Assembly: GCA_037893225.1 (NCBI GenBank)
Contig: JAZGUH010000205.1
Coordinates: 839,531 to 903,530, forward strand
DNA length: 64,000 nucleotides
Reading direction: 5' to 3'
Origin: Hippasteria phrygiana
Lineage: Eukaryota > Echinodermata > Asteroidea > Valvatida > Goniasteridae
Shown: positions 50,293 to 63,509 of the stretch, piece after piece
Layout of the letters: each line of letters begins with the position of its first letter
Position numbering within the stretch: the stretch's first letter is position 1
The notes under the pieces: generated by a model
Seen by the model: the letters and a program-made list of their open reading frames with translations, nothing else
What the model was told of the DNA's origin: nothing
Databases searched by the model: none
Made by a program: the position numbers and the translations under genes

Positions 50293-52395
50293 CACTTAAC
50301 TCTAACACTAATTTTAATATTCCTAACTCGCTTACTTTATTTTTTTCATCAACTTCAGGAGAGATCAACATCTGGCTCCTGGCTGTCAAGTCCTCGAGGC
50401 CACCCAAGATCATCATGGACAGAACTGGAATGGCCCAGTGAGATAGACAGCTTGCAGGCCTAGATCAGCACAATAGACCTACGCTGTTTAGTAGATGAGT
50501 AAGTCTAACACTCTCTCTACCTCTGACTCTCCTTCTCTCTTACTCTCACATTCTAACCCGATCACTAGCACTTGCACTGTAACACTTGCACTGTAACACT
50601 TGCACTGTAACACTTGCACTGTAACACTTGCACTGTAACACTTGCACTGTAACACTTGCACTGTAACACTTGCACTGTAACACTTGCACTCGAACCTTCA
50701 CCCTATCACTTCAACTCGAACCTTCACCCTAACACTTGAACTCAAACCCTTAACTCTAACACAAATTTGTATATTCTTAACTCGCTTACTCTATTTTTTC
50801 ATCAACTTCAGGAGAGATCAACCTCTGGCTCCTGGCTGTCAAGACCTCGAGGCCACCCAAGATCATCATGGACAGAACTGGAATGGCCCAGTGAGATAGA
50901 CAGCATACAGGCTTAGATGAGCACAATAGACCTACGCTGTTTAGTAGATGAGTAAGTCTAACACTCTCACTACCTCTAACTCTCCTTCTCTCTTACTCTC
51001 ACATTCTAACCCGATGACTAGCACTTGCACTGTAACACTTGCACTGTAACACTTGCACTGTAACTCTTGCACTGTAACTCTTGCACTGTAACACTTGCAC
51101 TGTAACACTTGCACTGTAACACTTGCACTGTAACACTTGCACTGTAACACTTGCACTGTAACACTTGCACTGTAACACTTGCACTGTAACACTTGCACTG
51201 TAACACTTGCACTGTAACACTTGCACTGTAACACTTGCACTGTAACACTTGCACTGTAACACTTGCACTGTAACACTTGCACTGTAACACCTGCACTGTA
51301 ACACCTGCACTGTAACACTTGCACTGTAACACTTGCACTCGAACCTTAACCCTAACACTTAAACTCAAACCCTTAACTCTAACACTAATTTTTATATTCT
51401 TAACTCGCTTACTCTATTTTTTCATCAACTTCAGGAGAGATCAACCTCCGGCTCCTGGCTGTCAAGACCTCGAGGCCACCCAAGATCATCATGGACAGAA
51501 CTGGAATGGCCCAGTGAGATAGACAGCATACAGGCTTAGATGAGCACAATAGACCTACGCTGTTTAGTAGATGAGTAAGTCTAACACTCTCACTACCTCT
51601 AACTCTCCTTCTCTCTTACTCTCACATTCTAACCCGATGACTAGCACTTGCACTGTAACACTTGCACTGTAACACTTGCACTGTAACACTTGCACTGTAA
51701 CACTTGCACTGTAACACTTGCACTGTAACACTTGCACTGTAACACTTGCACTGTAACACTTGCACTGTAACACTTGCACTGTAACACTTGCACTCGAACC
51801 TTAACCCTAACACTTGCACTGTAACACTTGCACTGTAACACTTGCACTGTAACACTTGCACTGTAACACTTGCACTGTAACACTTGCACTCGAACCTTAA
51901 CCCTAACACTTGCACTGTAACACTTGAACTCAAACCCTTAACTCTAACACTAATTTTAATATTCCTAACTCGCTTACTTTATTTTTTTCATCAACTTCAG
52001 GAGAGATCAACATCTGGCTCCTGGCTGTCAAGTCCTCGAGGCCACCCAAGATCATCATGGACAGAACTGGAATGGCCCAGTGAGATAGACAGCTTGCAGG
52101 CCTAGATCAGCACAATAGACCTACGCTGTTTAGTAGATGAGTAAGTCTAACACTCTCTCTACCTCTGACTCTCCTTCTCTCTTACTCTCACATTCTAACC
52201 CGATCACTAGCACTTGCACTGTAACACTTGCACTGTAACACTTGCACTGTAACACTTGCACTGTAACACTTGCACTGTAACACTTGCACTGTAACACTTG
52301 CACTGTAACACTTGCACTGTAACACTTGCACTGTAACACTTGCACTGTAACACTTGCACTGTAACACTTGCACTGTAACACCTGCACTGTAACAC

Positions 52396-55077
52396 TTGCA
52401 CTGTAACACTTGCACTCGAACCTTAACCCTAACACTTAAACTCAAACCCTTAACTCTAACACTAATTTTTATATTCTTAACTCGCTTACTCTATTTTTTC
52501 ATCAACTTCAGGAGAGATCAACCTCCGGCTCCTGGCTGTCAAGACCTCGAGGCCACCCAAGATCATCATGGACAGAACTGGAATGGCCCAGTGAGATAGA
52601 CAGCATACAGGCTTAGATGAGCACAATAGACCTACGCTGTTTAGTAGATGAGTAAGTCTAACACTCTAACTACCTCTAACTCTCCTTCTCTCTTACTCTC
52701 ACATTCTAACCCGATGACTAGCACTTGCACTGTAACACTTGCACTGTAACACTTGCACTGTAACACTTGCACTGTAACACTTGCACTGTAACACTTGCAC
52801 TGTAACACTTGCACTGTAACACTTGCACTGTAACACTTGCACTGTAACACTTGCACTGTAACACTTGCACTGTAACACTTGCACTGTAACACTTGCACTC
52901 GAACCTTTACCCTAACACTTGAACTCGAACCTTTACCCTAACACTTGAACTCGAACCTTTACCCTAACACTTGAACTCAAACCCTTAACTCTAACACTAA
53001 TTTTAATATTCTTAACTCGCTTACTCTATTTTTCCATCAACTTCAGGAGAGATCAACATCCGGCTCCTGGCTGTCAAGACCTCGAGGCCACCCAAGATCA
53101 TCATGGACAGAACTGGAATGGCCCAGTGAGATAGACAGCTTGCAGGCCTAGATCCGCACAATAGACCTACGCTGTTTAGTAGATGAGTAAGTCTAACACT
53201 CTCTCTACCTCTGACTCTCCTTCTCTCTTACTCTCACATTCTAACCCAATCACTAGCACTTGCACTGTAACACTTGCACTGTAACACTTGCACTGTAACA
53301 CTTGCACTGTAACACTTGCACTGTAACACTTGCACTGTAACACTTGCACTGTAACACTTGCACTGTAACACTTGCACTGTAACACTTGCACTCGAACCTT
53401 AACCCTAACACTTGCACTGTAACACTTGAACTCGAACCTTAACCCTAACACTTGCACTGTAACACTTGAACTCGAACCTTAACCCTAACACTTGCACTGT
53501 AACACTTGAACTCAAACCCTTAACTCTAACACTAATTTTAATATTGCTAACTCGCTTACTTTATTTTTTTCATCAACTTCAGGAGAGATCAACATCTGGC
53601 TCCTGGCTGTCAAGTCCTCGAGGCCACCCAAGATCATCATGGACAGAACTGGAATGGCCCAGTGAGATAGACAGCATACAGGCTTAGATGAGCACAATAG
53701 ACCTATGCTGTTTAGTAGATGAGTAAGTCTAACACTCTCTCTACCTCTAACTCTCCTTCTCTCTTACTCTCACATTCTAACCCGATCACTAGCACTTGCA
53801 CTGTAACACTTGCACTGTAACACTTGCACTGTAACACTTGCACTGTAACACTTGCACTGTAACACTTGCACTGTAACACTTGCACTGTAACACTTGCACT
53901 GTAACACTTGCACTGTAACACTTGCACTGTAACACTTGCACTGTAACACTTGCACTGTAACACTTGCACTGTAACACTTGCACTGTAACACCTGCACTGT
54001 AAGACTTGCACTGTAAGACTTGCACTGTAACACTTGCACTCGAACCTTAACCCTAACACTTAAACTCAAACCCTTAACTCTAACACTAATTTTTATATTC
54101 TTAACTCGCTTACTCTATTTTTTCATCAACTTCAGGAGAGATCAACCTCCGGCTCCTGGCTGTCAAGACCTCGAGGCCACCCAAGATCATCATGGACAGA
54201 ACTGGAATGGCCCAGTGAGATAGACAGCATACAGGCTTAGATGAGCACAATAGACCTACGCTGTTTAGTAGATGAGTAAGTCTAACACTCTCACTACCTC
54301 TAACTCTCCTTCTCTCTTACTCTCACATTCTAACCCGATGACTAGCACTTGCACTGTAACACTTGCACTGTAACACTTGCACTCGAACCTTAACCCTAAC
54401 ACTTGCACTGTAACACTTGAACTCAAACCCTTAACTCTAACACTAATTTTAATATTCCTAACTCGCTTACTTTATTTTTTTCATCAACTTCAGGAGAGAT
54501 CAACATCTGGCTCCTGGCTGTCAAGTCCTCGAGGCCACCCAAGATCATCATGGACAGAACTGGAATGGCCCAGTGAGATAGACAGCTTGCAGGCCTAGAT
54601 CAGCACAATAGACCTACGCTGTTTAGTAGATGAGTAAGTCTAACACTCTCTCTACCTCTGACTCTCCTTCTCTCTTACTCTCACATTCTAACCCGATCAC
54701 TAGCACTTGCACTGTAACACTTGCACTGTAACACTTGCACTGTAACACTTGCACTGTAACACTTGCACTGTAACACTTGCACTGTAACACTTGCACTGTA
54801 ACACTTGCACTGTAACACTTGCACTGTAACACTTGCACTGTAACACTTGCACTCGATCCTTAACCCTAACACTTAAACTCAAACCCTTAACTCTAACACT
54901 AATTTTTATATTCTTAACTCGCTTACTCTATTTTTTCATCAACTTCAGGAGAGATCAACCTCCGGCTCCTGGCTGTCAAGACCTCGAGGCCACCCAAGAT
55001 CATCATGGACAGAACTGGAATGGCCCAGTGAGATAGACAGCATACAGGCTTAGATGAGCACAATAGACCTACGCTGT
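52396..55077. repeat. Higher-order block a, copy 3
   Basis: Donors at 52652, 53187, 53723, 54276 and 54634. Offset to copy 2 is 12416 bp throughout, and to copy 1 is 33418 bp. Here it is followed by block b, as in copy 1. Confidence 0.85.
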
Positions 55078-55751
55078 TTAGTAGATGAGTAAGTCTAACA
55101 CTCTCACTACCTCTAACTCTCCTTCTCTCTTACTCTCACATTCTAACCCGATGACTAGCACTTGCACTGTAACACTTGCACTGTAACACTTGCACTGTAA
55201 CACTTGCACTGTAACACTTGCACTGTAACACTTGCACTGTAACACTTGCACTGTAACACTTGCACTGTAACACTTGCACTGTAACACTTGCACTCGAACC
55301 TTCACCCTATCACTTCAACTCGAACCTTCACCCTAACACTTGAACTCAAACCCTTAACTCTAACACAAATTTGTATATTCTTAACTCGCTTACTCTATTT
55401 TTTCATCAACTTCAGGAGAGATCAACCTCTGGCTCCTGGCTGTCAAGACCTCGAGGCCACCCAAGATCATCATGGACAGAACTGGAATGGCCCAGTGAGA
55501 TAGACAGCATACAGGCTTAGATGAGCACAATAGACCTACGCTGTTTAGTAGATGAGTAAGTCTAACACTCTCACTACCTCTAACTCTCCTTCTCTCTTAC
55601 TCTCACATTCTAACCCGATGACTAGCACTTGCACTGTAACACTTGCACTGTAACACTTGCACTGTAACACTTGCACTGTAACACTTGCACTGTAACACTT
55701 GCACTGTAACACTTGCACTGTAACACTTGCACTGTAACACTTGCACTCGAA

Positions 55752-55776
55752 CCTTAACCCTAACCTTAACCCTAAC
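55752..55776. repeat. Double telomere-like dodecamer, block b copy 2
   Basis: Counterpart of 22320-22344 at an offset of 33432 bp. Confidence 0.85.
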
Positions 55777-58700
55777 ACTTGCACTGTAACACTTGCACTG
55801 TAACACTTGCACTGTAACACTTGCACTGTAACACTTGCACTGTAACACTTGCACTGTAACACTTGCACTCGAACCTTAACCCTAACACTTGCACTGTAAC
55901 ACTTGAACTCAAACCCTTAACTCTAACACTAATTTTAATATTCCTAACTCGCTTACTTTATTTTTTTCATCAACTTCAGGAGAGATCAACATCTGGCTCC
56001 TGGCTGTCAAGTCCTCGAGGCCACCCAAGATCATCATGGACAGAACTGGAATGGCCCAGTGAGATAGACAGCTTGCAGGCCTAGATCAGCACAATAGACC
56101 TACGCTGTTTAGTAGATGAGTAAGTCTAACACTCTCTCTACCTCTGACTCTCCTTCTCTCTTACTCTCACATTCTAACCCGATCACTAGCACTTGCACTG
56201 TAACACTTGCACTGTAACACTTGCACTGTAACACTTGCACTGTAACACTTGCACTGTAACACTTGCACTGTAACACTTGCACTGTAACACTTGCACTGTA
56301 ACACTTGCACTCGATCCTTAACCCTAACACTTAAACTCAAACCCTTAACTCTAACACTAATTTTTATATTCTTAACTCGCTTACTCTATTTTTTCATCAA
56401 CTTCAGGAGAGATCAACCTCCGGCTCCTGGCTGTCAAGACCTCGAGGCCACCCAAGATCATCATGGACAGAACTGGAATGGCCCAGTGAGATAGACAGCA
56501 TACAGGCTTAGATGAGCACAATAGACCTACGCTGTTTAGTAGATGAGTAAGTCTAACACTCTCACTACCTCTAACTCTCCTTCTCTCTTACTCTCACATT
56601 CTAACCCGATGACTAGCACTTGCACTGTAACACTTGCACTGTAACACTTGCACTGTAACACTTGCACTGTAACACTTGCACTGTAACACTTGCACTGTAA
56701 CACTTGCACTCGAACCTTCACCCTATCACTTCAACTCGAACCTTCACCCTAACACTTGAACTCAAACCCTTAACTCTAACACAAATTTGTATATTCTTAA
56801 CTCGCTTACTCTATTTTTTCATCAACTTCAGGAGAGATCAACCTCTGGCTCCTGGCTGTCAAGACCTCGAGGCCACCCAAGATCATCATGGACAGAACTG
56901 GAATGGCCCAGTGAGATAGACAGCATACAGGCTTAGATGAGCACAATAGACCTACGCTGTTTAGTAGATGAGTAAGTCTAACACTCTCACTACCTCTAAC
57001 TCTCCTTCTCTCTTACTCTCACATTCTAACCCGATGACTAGCACTTGCACTGTAACACTTGCACTGTAACACTTGCACTGTAACACTTGCACTGTAACAC
57101 TTGCACTGTAACACTTGCACTGTAACACTTGCACTGTAACACTTGCACTCGAACCTTAACCCTAACACTTGCACTGTAACACTTGCACTGTAACACTTGC
57201 ACTGTAACACTTGCACTGTAACACTTGCACTCGAACCTTAACCCTAACACTTGCACTGTAACACTTGAACTCAAACCCTTAACTCTAACACTAATTTTAA
57301 TATTCCTAACTCGCTTACTTTATTTTTTTCATCAACTTCAGGAGAGATCAACATCTGGCTCCTGGCTGTCAAGTCCTCGAGGCCACCCAAGATCATCATG
57401 GACAGAACTGGAATGGCCCAGTGAGATAGACAGCTTGCAGGCCTAGATCAGCACAATAGACCTACGCTGTTTAGTAGATGAGTAAGTCTAACACTCTCTC
57501 TACCTCTGACTCTCCTTCTCTCTTACTCTCACATTCTAACCCGATGACTAGCACTTGCACTGTAACACTTGCACTGTAACACTTGCACTGTAACACTTGC
57601 ACTGTAACACTTGCACTGTAACACTTGCACTGTAACACTTGCACTGTAACACTTGCACTGTAACACTTGCACTGTAACACTTGCACTGTAACACTTGCAC
57701 TGTAACACTTGCACTGTAACACTTGCACTGTAACACTTGCACTGTAACACTTGCACTGTAACACCTGCACTGTAACACTTGCACTGTAACACTTGCACTC
57801 GAACCTTAACCCTAACACTTAAACTCAAACCCTTAACTCTAACACTAATTTTTATATTCTTAACTCGCTTACTCTATTTTTTCATCAACTTCAGGAGAGA
57901 TCAACCTCCGGCTCCTGGCTGTCAAGACCTCGAGGCCACCCAAGATCATCATGGACAGAACTGGAATGGCCCAGTGAGATAGACAGCATACAGGCTTAGA
58001 TGAGCACAATAGACCTACGCTGTTTAGTAGATGAGTAAGTCTAACACTCTAACTACCTCTAACTCTCCTTCTCTCTTACTCTCACATTCTAACCCGATGA
58101 CTAGCACTTGCACTGTAACACTTGCACTGTAACACTTGCACTGTAACACTCGCACTGTAACACTTGCACTGTAACACTTGCACTGTAACACTTGCACTGT
58201 AACACTTGCACTGTAACACTTGCACTGTAACACTTGCACTGTAACACTTGCACTGTAACACTTGCACTGTAACACTTGCACTGTAACACTTGCACTGTAA
58301 CACTTGCACTCGAACCTTTACCCTAACACTTGAACTCGAACCTTTACCCTAACACTTGAACTCGAACCTTTACCCTAACACTTGAACTCAAACCCTTAAC
58401 TCTAACACTAATTTTAATATTCTTAACTCGCTTACTCTATTTTTCCATCAACTTCAGGAGAGATCAACATCCGGCTCCTGGCTGTCAAGACCTCGAGGCC
58501 ACCCAAGATCATCATGGACAGAACTGGAATGGCCCAGTGAGATAGACAGCTTGCAGGCCTAGATCCGCACAATAGACCTACGCTGTTTAGTAGATGAGTA
58601 AGTCTAACACTCTCTCTACCTCTGACTCTCCTTCTCTCTTACTCTCACATTCTAACCCAATCACTAGCACTTGCACTGTAACACTTGCACTGTAACACTT

Positions 58701-59119
58701 GCACTGTAACACTTGCACTCGAACCTTAACCCTAACACTTGCACTGTAACACTTGAACTCGAACCTTAACCCTAACACTTGCACTGTAACACTTGAACTC
58801 GAACCTTAACCCTAACACTTGCACTGTAACACTTGAACTCAAACCCTTAACTCTAACACTAATTTTAATATTGCTAACTCGCTTACTTTATTTTTTTCAT
58901 CAACTTCAGGAGAGATCAACATCTGGCTCCTGGCTGTCAAGTCCTCGAGGCCACCCAAGATCATCATGGACAGAACTGGAATGGCCCAGTGAGATAGACA
59001 GCATACAGGCTTAGATGAGCACAATAGACCTATGCTGTTTAGTAGATGAGTAAGTCTAACACTCTCTCTACCTCTAACTCTCCTTCTCTCTTACTCTCAC
59101 ATTCTAACCCGATCACTAG

Positions 59120-59497
59120 CACTTGCACTGTAACACTTGCACTGTAACACTTGCACTGTAACACTTGCACTGTAACACTTGCACTGTAACACTTGCACTG
59201 TAACACTTGCACTGTAACACTTGCACTGTAACACTTGCACTGTAACACTTGCACTGTAACACCTGCACTGTAACACCTGCACTGTAACACCTGCACTGTA
59301 ACACCTGCACTGTAACACTTGCACTGTAACACTTGCACTGTAACACTTGCACTGTAACACTTGCACTGTAACACCTGCACTGTAACACCTGCACTGTAAC
59401 ACTTGCACTGTAACACTTGCACTGTAACACCTGCACTGTAAGACTTGCACTGTAAGACTTGCACTGTAAGACTTGCACTGTAACACTTGCACTGTAA
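59120..59497. repeat. Long minisatellite run (27 units), counterpart of the 33-unit run
   Basis: 378 bp, 27 units; it has six fewer plain CACTTG units than 25772-26233 but the same order of CACCTG and GACTTG variants at the 3' end. Confidence 0.9.
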
Positions 59498-60265
59498 CAC
59501 TTGCACTCGAACCTTAACCCTAACACTTAAACTCAAACCCTTAACTCTAACACTAATTTTTATATTCTTAACTCGCTTACTCTATTTTTTCATCAACTTC
59601 AGGAGAGATCAACCTCCGGCTCCTGGCTGTCAAGACCTCGAGGCCACCCAAGATCATCATGGACAGAACTGGAATGGCCCAGTGAGATAGACAGCATACA
59701 GGCTTAGATGAGCACAATAGACCTACGCTGTTTAGTAGATGAGTAAGTCTAACACTCTCACTACCTCTAACTCTCCTTCTCTCTTACTCTCACATTCTAA
59801 CCCGATGACTAGCACTTGCACTGTAACACTTGCACTGTAACACTTGCACTGTAACACTTGCACTGTAACACTTGCACTGTAACACTTGCACTGTAACACT
59901 TGCACTGTAACACTTGCACTGTAACACTTGCACTCGAACCTTCACCCTATCACTTCAACTCGAACCTTCACCCTAACACTTGAACTCAAACCCTTAACTC
60001 TAACACAAATTTGTATATTCTTAACTCGCTTACTCTATTTTTTCATCAACTTCAGGAGAGATCAACCTCTGGCTCCTGGCTGTCAAGACCTCGAGGCCAC
60101 CCAAGATCATCATGGACAGAACTGGAATGGCCCAGTGAGATAGACAGCATACAGGCTTAGATGAGCACAATAGACCTACGCTGTTTAGTAGATGAGTAAG
60201 TCTAACACTCTCACTACCTCTAACTCTCCTTCTCTCTTACTCTCACATTCTAACCCGATGACTAG

Positions 60266-60503
60266 CACCTGCACTGTAACACCTGCACTGTAACACCTGC
60301 ACTGTAACACCTGCACTGTAACACCTGCACTGTAACACCTGCACTGTAACACCTGCACTGTAACACCTGCACTGTAACACCTGCACTGTAACACCTGCAC
60401 TGTAACACCTGCACTGTAACACCTGCACTGTAACACCTGCACTGTAACACCTGCACTGTAACACCTGCACTGTAACACCTGCACTGTAACACCTGCACTG
60501 TAA
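60266..60503. repeat. Homogenised CACCTG minisatellite run (17 units)
   Basis: 238 bp of uniform CACCTGCACTGTAA, three units longer than its counterpart at 27002-27197. The uniform run therefore existed before the b block was copied and kept changing length afterwards. Confidence 0.9.
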
Positions 60504-60608
60504 CACTTGCACTCGAACCTTAACCCTAACACTTAAACTCAAACCCTTAACTCTAACACTAATTTTTATATTCTTAACTCGCTTACTCTATTTTTTCATC
60601 AACTTCAG

Positions 60609-60748
60609 GAGAGATCAACCTCCGGCTCCTGGCTGTCAAGACCTCGAGGCCACCCAAGATCATCATGGACAGAACTGGAATGGCCCAGTGAGATAGACAG
60701 CATACAGGCTCTGATGAGCACAATAGACCTACGCTGTTTAGTAGATGA
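60609..60748 (+). other. Exon-like cassette with open frame 1, block b'' first
   Basis: Codon 35 is CTG as at 27303-27442, its counterpart 33306 bp upstream. Frame 1 is open across all 46 codons. Confidence 0.75.
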
Positions 60749-61144
60749 GTAAGTCTAACACTCTCACTACCTCTAACTCTCCTTCTCTCTTACTCTCACA
60801 TTCTAACCCGATGACTAGCACTTGCACTGTAACACTTGCACTGTAACACTTGCACTGTAACACTTGCACTGTAACACTTGCACTGTAACACTTGCACTGT
60901 AACACTTGCACTGTAACACTTGCACTGTAACACTTGCACTGTAACACTTGCACTCGAACCTTAACCCTAACACTTGCACTGTAACACTTGAACTCGAACC
61001 TTAACCCTAACACTTGCACTGTAACACTTGAACTCGAACCTTAACCCTAACACTTGCACTGTAACACTTGAACTCAAACCCTTAACTCTAACACTAATTT
61101 TAATATTGCTAACTCGCTTACTTTATTTTTTTCATCAACTTCAG

Positions 61145-61284
61145 GAGAGATCAACATCTGGCTCCTGGCTGTCAAGTCCTCGAGGCCACCCAAGATCATC
61201 ATGGACAGAACTGGAATGGCCCAGTGAGATAGACAGCATACAGGCTCTGATGAGCACAATAGACCTACGCTGTTTAGTAGATGA
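61145..61284 (+). other. Exon-like cassette with open frame 1, block b'' second
   Basis: Counterpart of 27839-27978; codon 35 is CTG, R11 is S (AGT), and the frame is open into the donor. Confidence 0.7.
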
Positions 61285-63509
61285 GTAAGTCTAACACTCT
61301 CACTACCTCTAACTCTCCTTCTCTCTTACTCTCACATTCTAACCCGATGACTAGCACTTGCACTGTAACACTTGCACTGTAACACTTGCACTGTAACACT
61401 TGCACTGTAACACTTGCACTGTAACACTTGCACTGTAACACTTGCACTGTAACACTTGCACTGTAACACTTGCACTGTAACACTTGCACTGTAACACTTG
61501 AACTCAAACCCTTAACTCTAACACTAATTTTAATATTCTTAACTCGCTTACTCTATTTTTCCATCAACTTCAGGAGAGATCAACATCCGGCTCCTGGCTG
61601 TCAAGACCTCGAGGCCACCCAAGATCATCATGGACAGAACTGGAATGGCCCAGTGAGATAGACAGCTTGCAGGCCTAGATCCGCACAATAGACCTACGCT
61701 GTTTAGTAGATGAGTAAGTCTAACACTCTCTCTACCTCTGACTCTCCTTCTCTCTTACTCTCACATTCTAACCCAATCACTAGCACTTGCACTGTAACAC
61801 TTGCACTGTAACACTTGCACTGTAACACTTGCACTGTAACACTTGCACTGTAACACTTGCACTGTAACACTTGCACTGTAACACTTGCACTGTAACACTT
61901 GCACTGTAACACTTGCACTGTAACACTTGCACTGTAACACTTGAACTGTAACCCTTAACTCTAACACTAATTTTAATATTCCTAACTCGCTTACTTTATT
62001 TTTTTCATCAACTTCAGGAGAGATCAACATCTGGCTCCTGGCTGTCAAGTCCTCGAGGCCACCCAAGATCATCATGGACAGAACTGGAATGGCCCAGTGA
62101 GATAGACAGCTTGCAGGCCTAGATCAGCACAATAGACCTACGCTGTTTAGTAGATGAGTAAGTCTAACACTCTCTCTACCTCTGACTCTCCTTCTCTCTT
62201 ACTCTCACATTCTAACCCGATCACTAGCACTTGCACTGTAACACTTGCACTGTAACACTTGCACTGTAACACTTGCACTGTAACACTTGCACTGTAACAC
62301 TTGCACTGTAACACTTGCACTCGAACCTTCACCCTATCACTTCAACTCGAACCTTCACCCTAACACTTGAACTCAAACCCTTAACTCTAACACAAATTTG
62401 TATATTCTTAACTCGCTTACTCTATTTTTTCATCAACTTCAGGAGAGATCAACCTCTGGCTCCTGGCTGTCAAGACCTCGAGGCCACCCGAGATCATCAT
62501 GGACAGAACTGGAATGGCCCAGTGAGATAGACAGCATACAGGCTTAGATGAGCACAATAGACCTACGCTGTTTAGTAGATGAGTAAGTCTAACACTCTCA
62601 CTACCTCTAACTCTCCTTCTCTCTTACTCTCACATTCTAACCCGATGACTAGCACTTGCACTGTAACACTTGCACTGTAACACTTGCACTGTAACACTTG
62701 CACTGTAACACTTGCACTGTAACACTTGCACTGTAACACTTGCACTCGAACCTTTACCCTAACACTTGAACTCAAACCCTTAACTCTAACACTAATTTTA
62801 ATATTCTTAACTCGCTTACTCTATTTTTCCATCAACTTCAGGAGAGATCAACATCCGGCTCCTGGCTGTCAAGACCTCGAGGCCACCCAAGATCATCATG
62901 GACAGAACTGGAATGGCCCAGTGAGATAGACAGCTTGCAGGCCTAGATCCGCACAATAGACCTACGCTGTTTAGTAGATGAGTAAGTCTAACACTCTCAC
63001 TACCTCTAACTCTCCTTCTCTCTTACTCTCACATTCTAACCCGATGACTAGCACTTGCACTGTAACACTTGCACTGTAACACTTGCACTGTAACACTTGC
63101 ACTGTAACACTTGCACTGTAACACTTGCACTGTAACACTTGCACTGTAACACTTGCACTGTAACACTTGCACTGTAACACTTGCACTGTAACACTTGCAC
63201 TGTAACACTTGCACTGTAACACTTGCACTGTAACACTTGCACTGTAACACCTGCACTGTAAGACTTGCACGGTAACACTTGCACTCGAACCTTAACCCTA
63301 ACACTTAAACTCAAACCCTTAACTCTAACACTAATTTTTATATTCTTAACTCGCTTACTCTATTTTTTCATCAACTTCAGGAGAGATCAACCTCCGGCTC
63401 CTGGCTGTCAAGACCTCGAGGCCACCCAAGATCATCATGGACAGAACTGGAATGGCCCAGTGAGATAGACAGCATACAGGCTTAGATGAGCACAATAGAC
63501 CTACGCTGT

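Larger units (their letters stand above)
42662..52395. repeat. Higher-order block c, copy 2
   Basis: Donors at 42673, 43157, 43434, 43973, 44610, 45025, 45288, 45592, 46059, 46670, 46947, 47419, 47872, 48341, 48838, 49517, 49932, 50195, 50499, 50952, 51575 and 52141. The only differences from 30246-39979 I noticed are one extra 14-bp unit near 43.5-43.7 kb and one fewer near 48.9-49.25 kb. Shared rare marks include the 13-bp unit, TGGGCAG at 30661 and 43077, and the TGA cassette. Confidence 0.85.
55078..63509. repeat. Higher-order block b, copy 2
   Basis: Donors at 55089, 55556, 56120, 56547, 56972, 57482, 58035, 58598, 59050, 59743, 60196, 60749, 61285, 61714, 62158, 62583 and 62982. The offset to copy 1 moves stepwise through 33432, 33418, 33376, 33348, 33264, 33306, 33292, 33250 and 33264, always by a multiple of 14. 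Private base changes lie at 58151 (T to C), 62490 (A to G) and 63271 (T to G); copy 1 has its own at 29482 (T to C). Confidence 0.85.

Noticed and set aside
30246..55077. Assembly duplication as the cause of the 12.4-kb repeat
   Set aside because: Not excluded, but disfavoured: the two copies differ by single 14-bp units in at least two places, and the a-c join differs from the b-c join at 30245. Spanning long reads would settle it.
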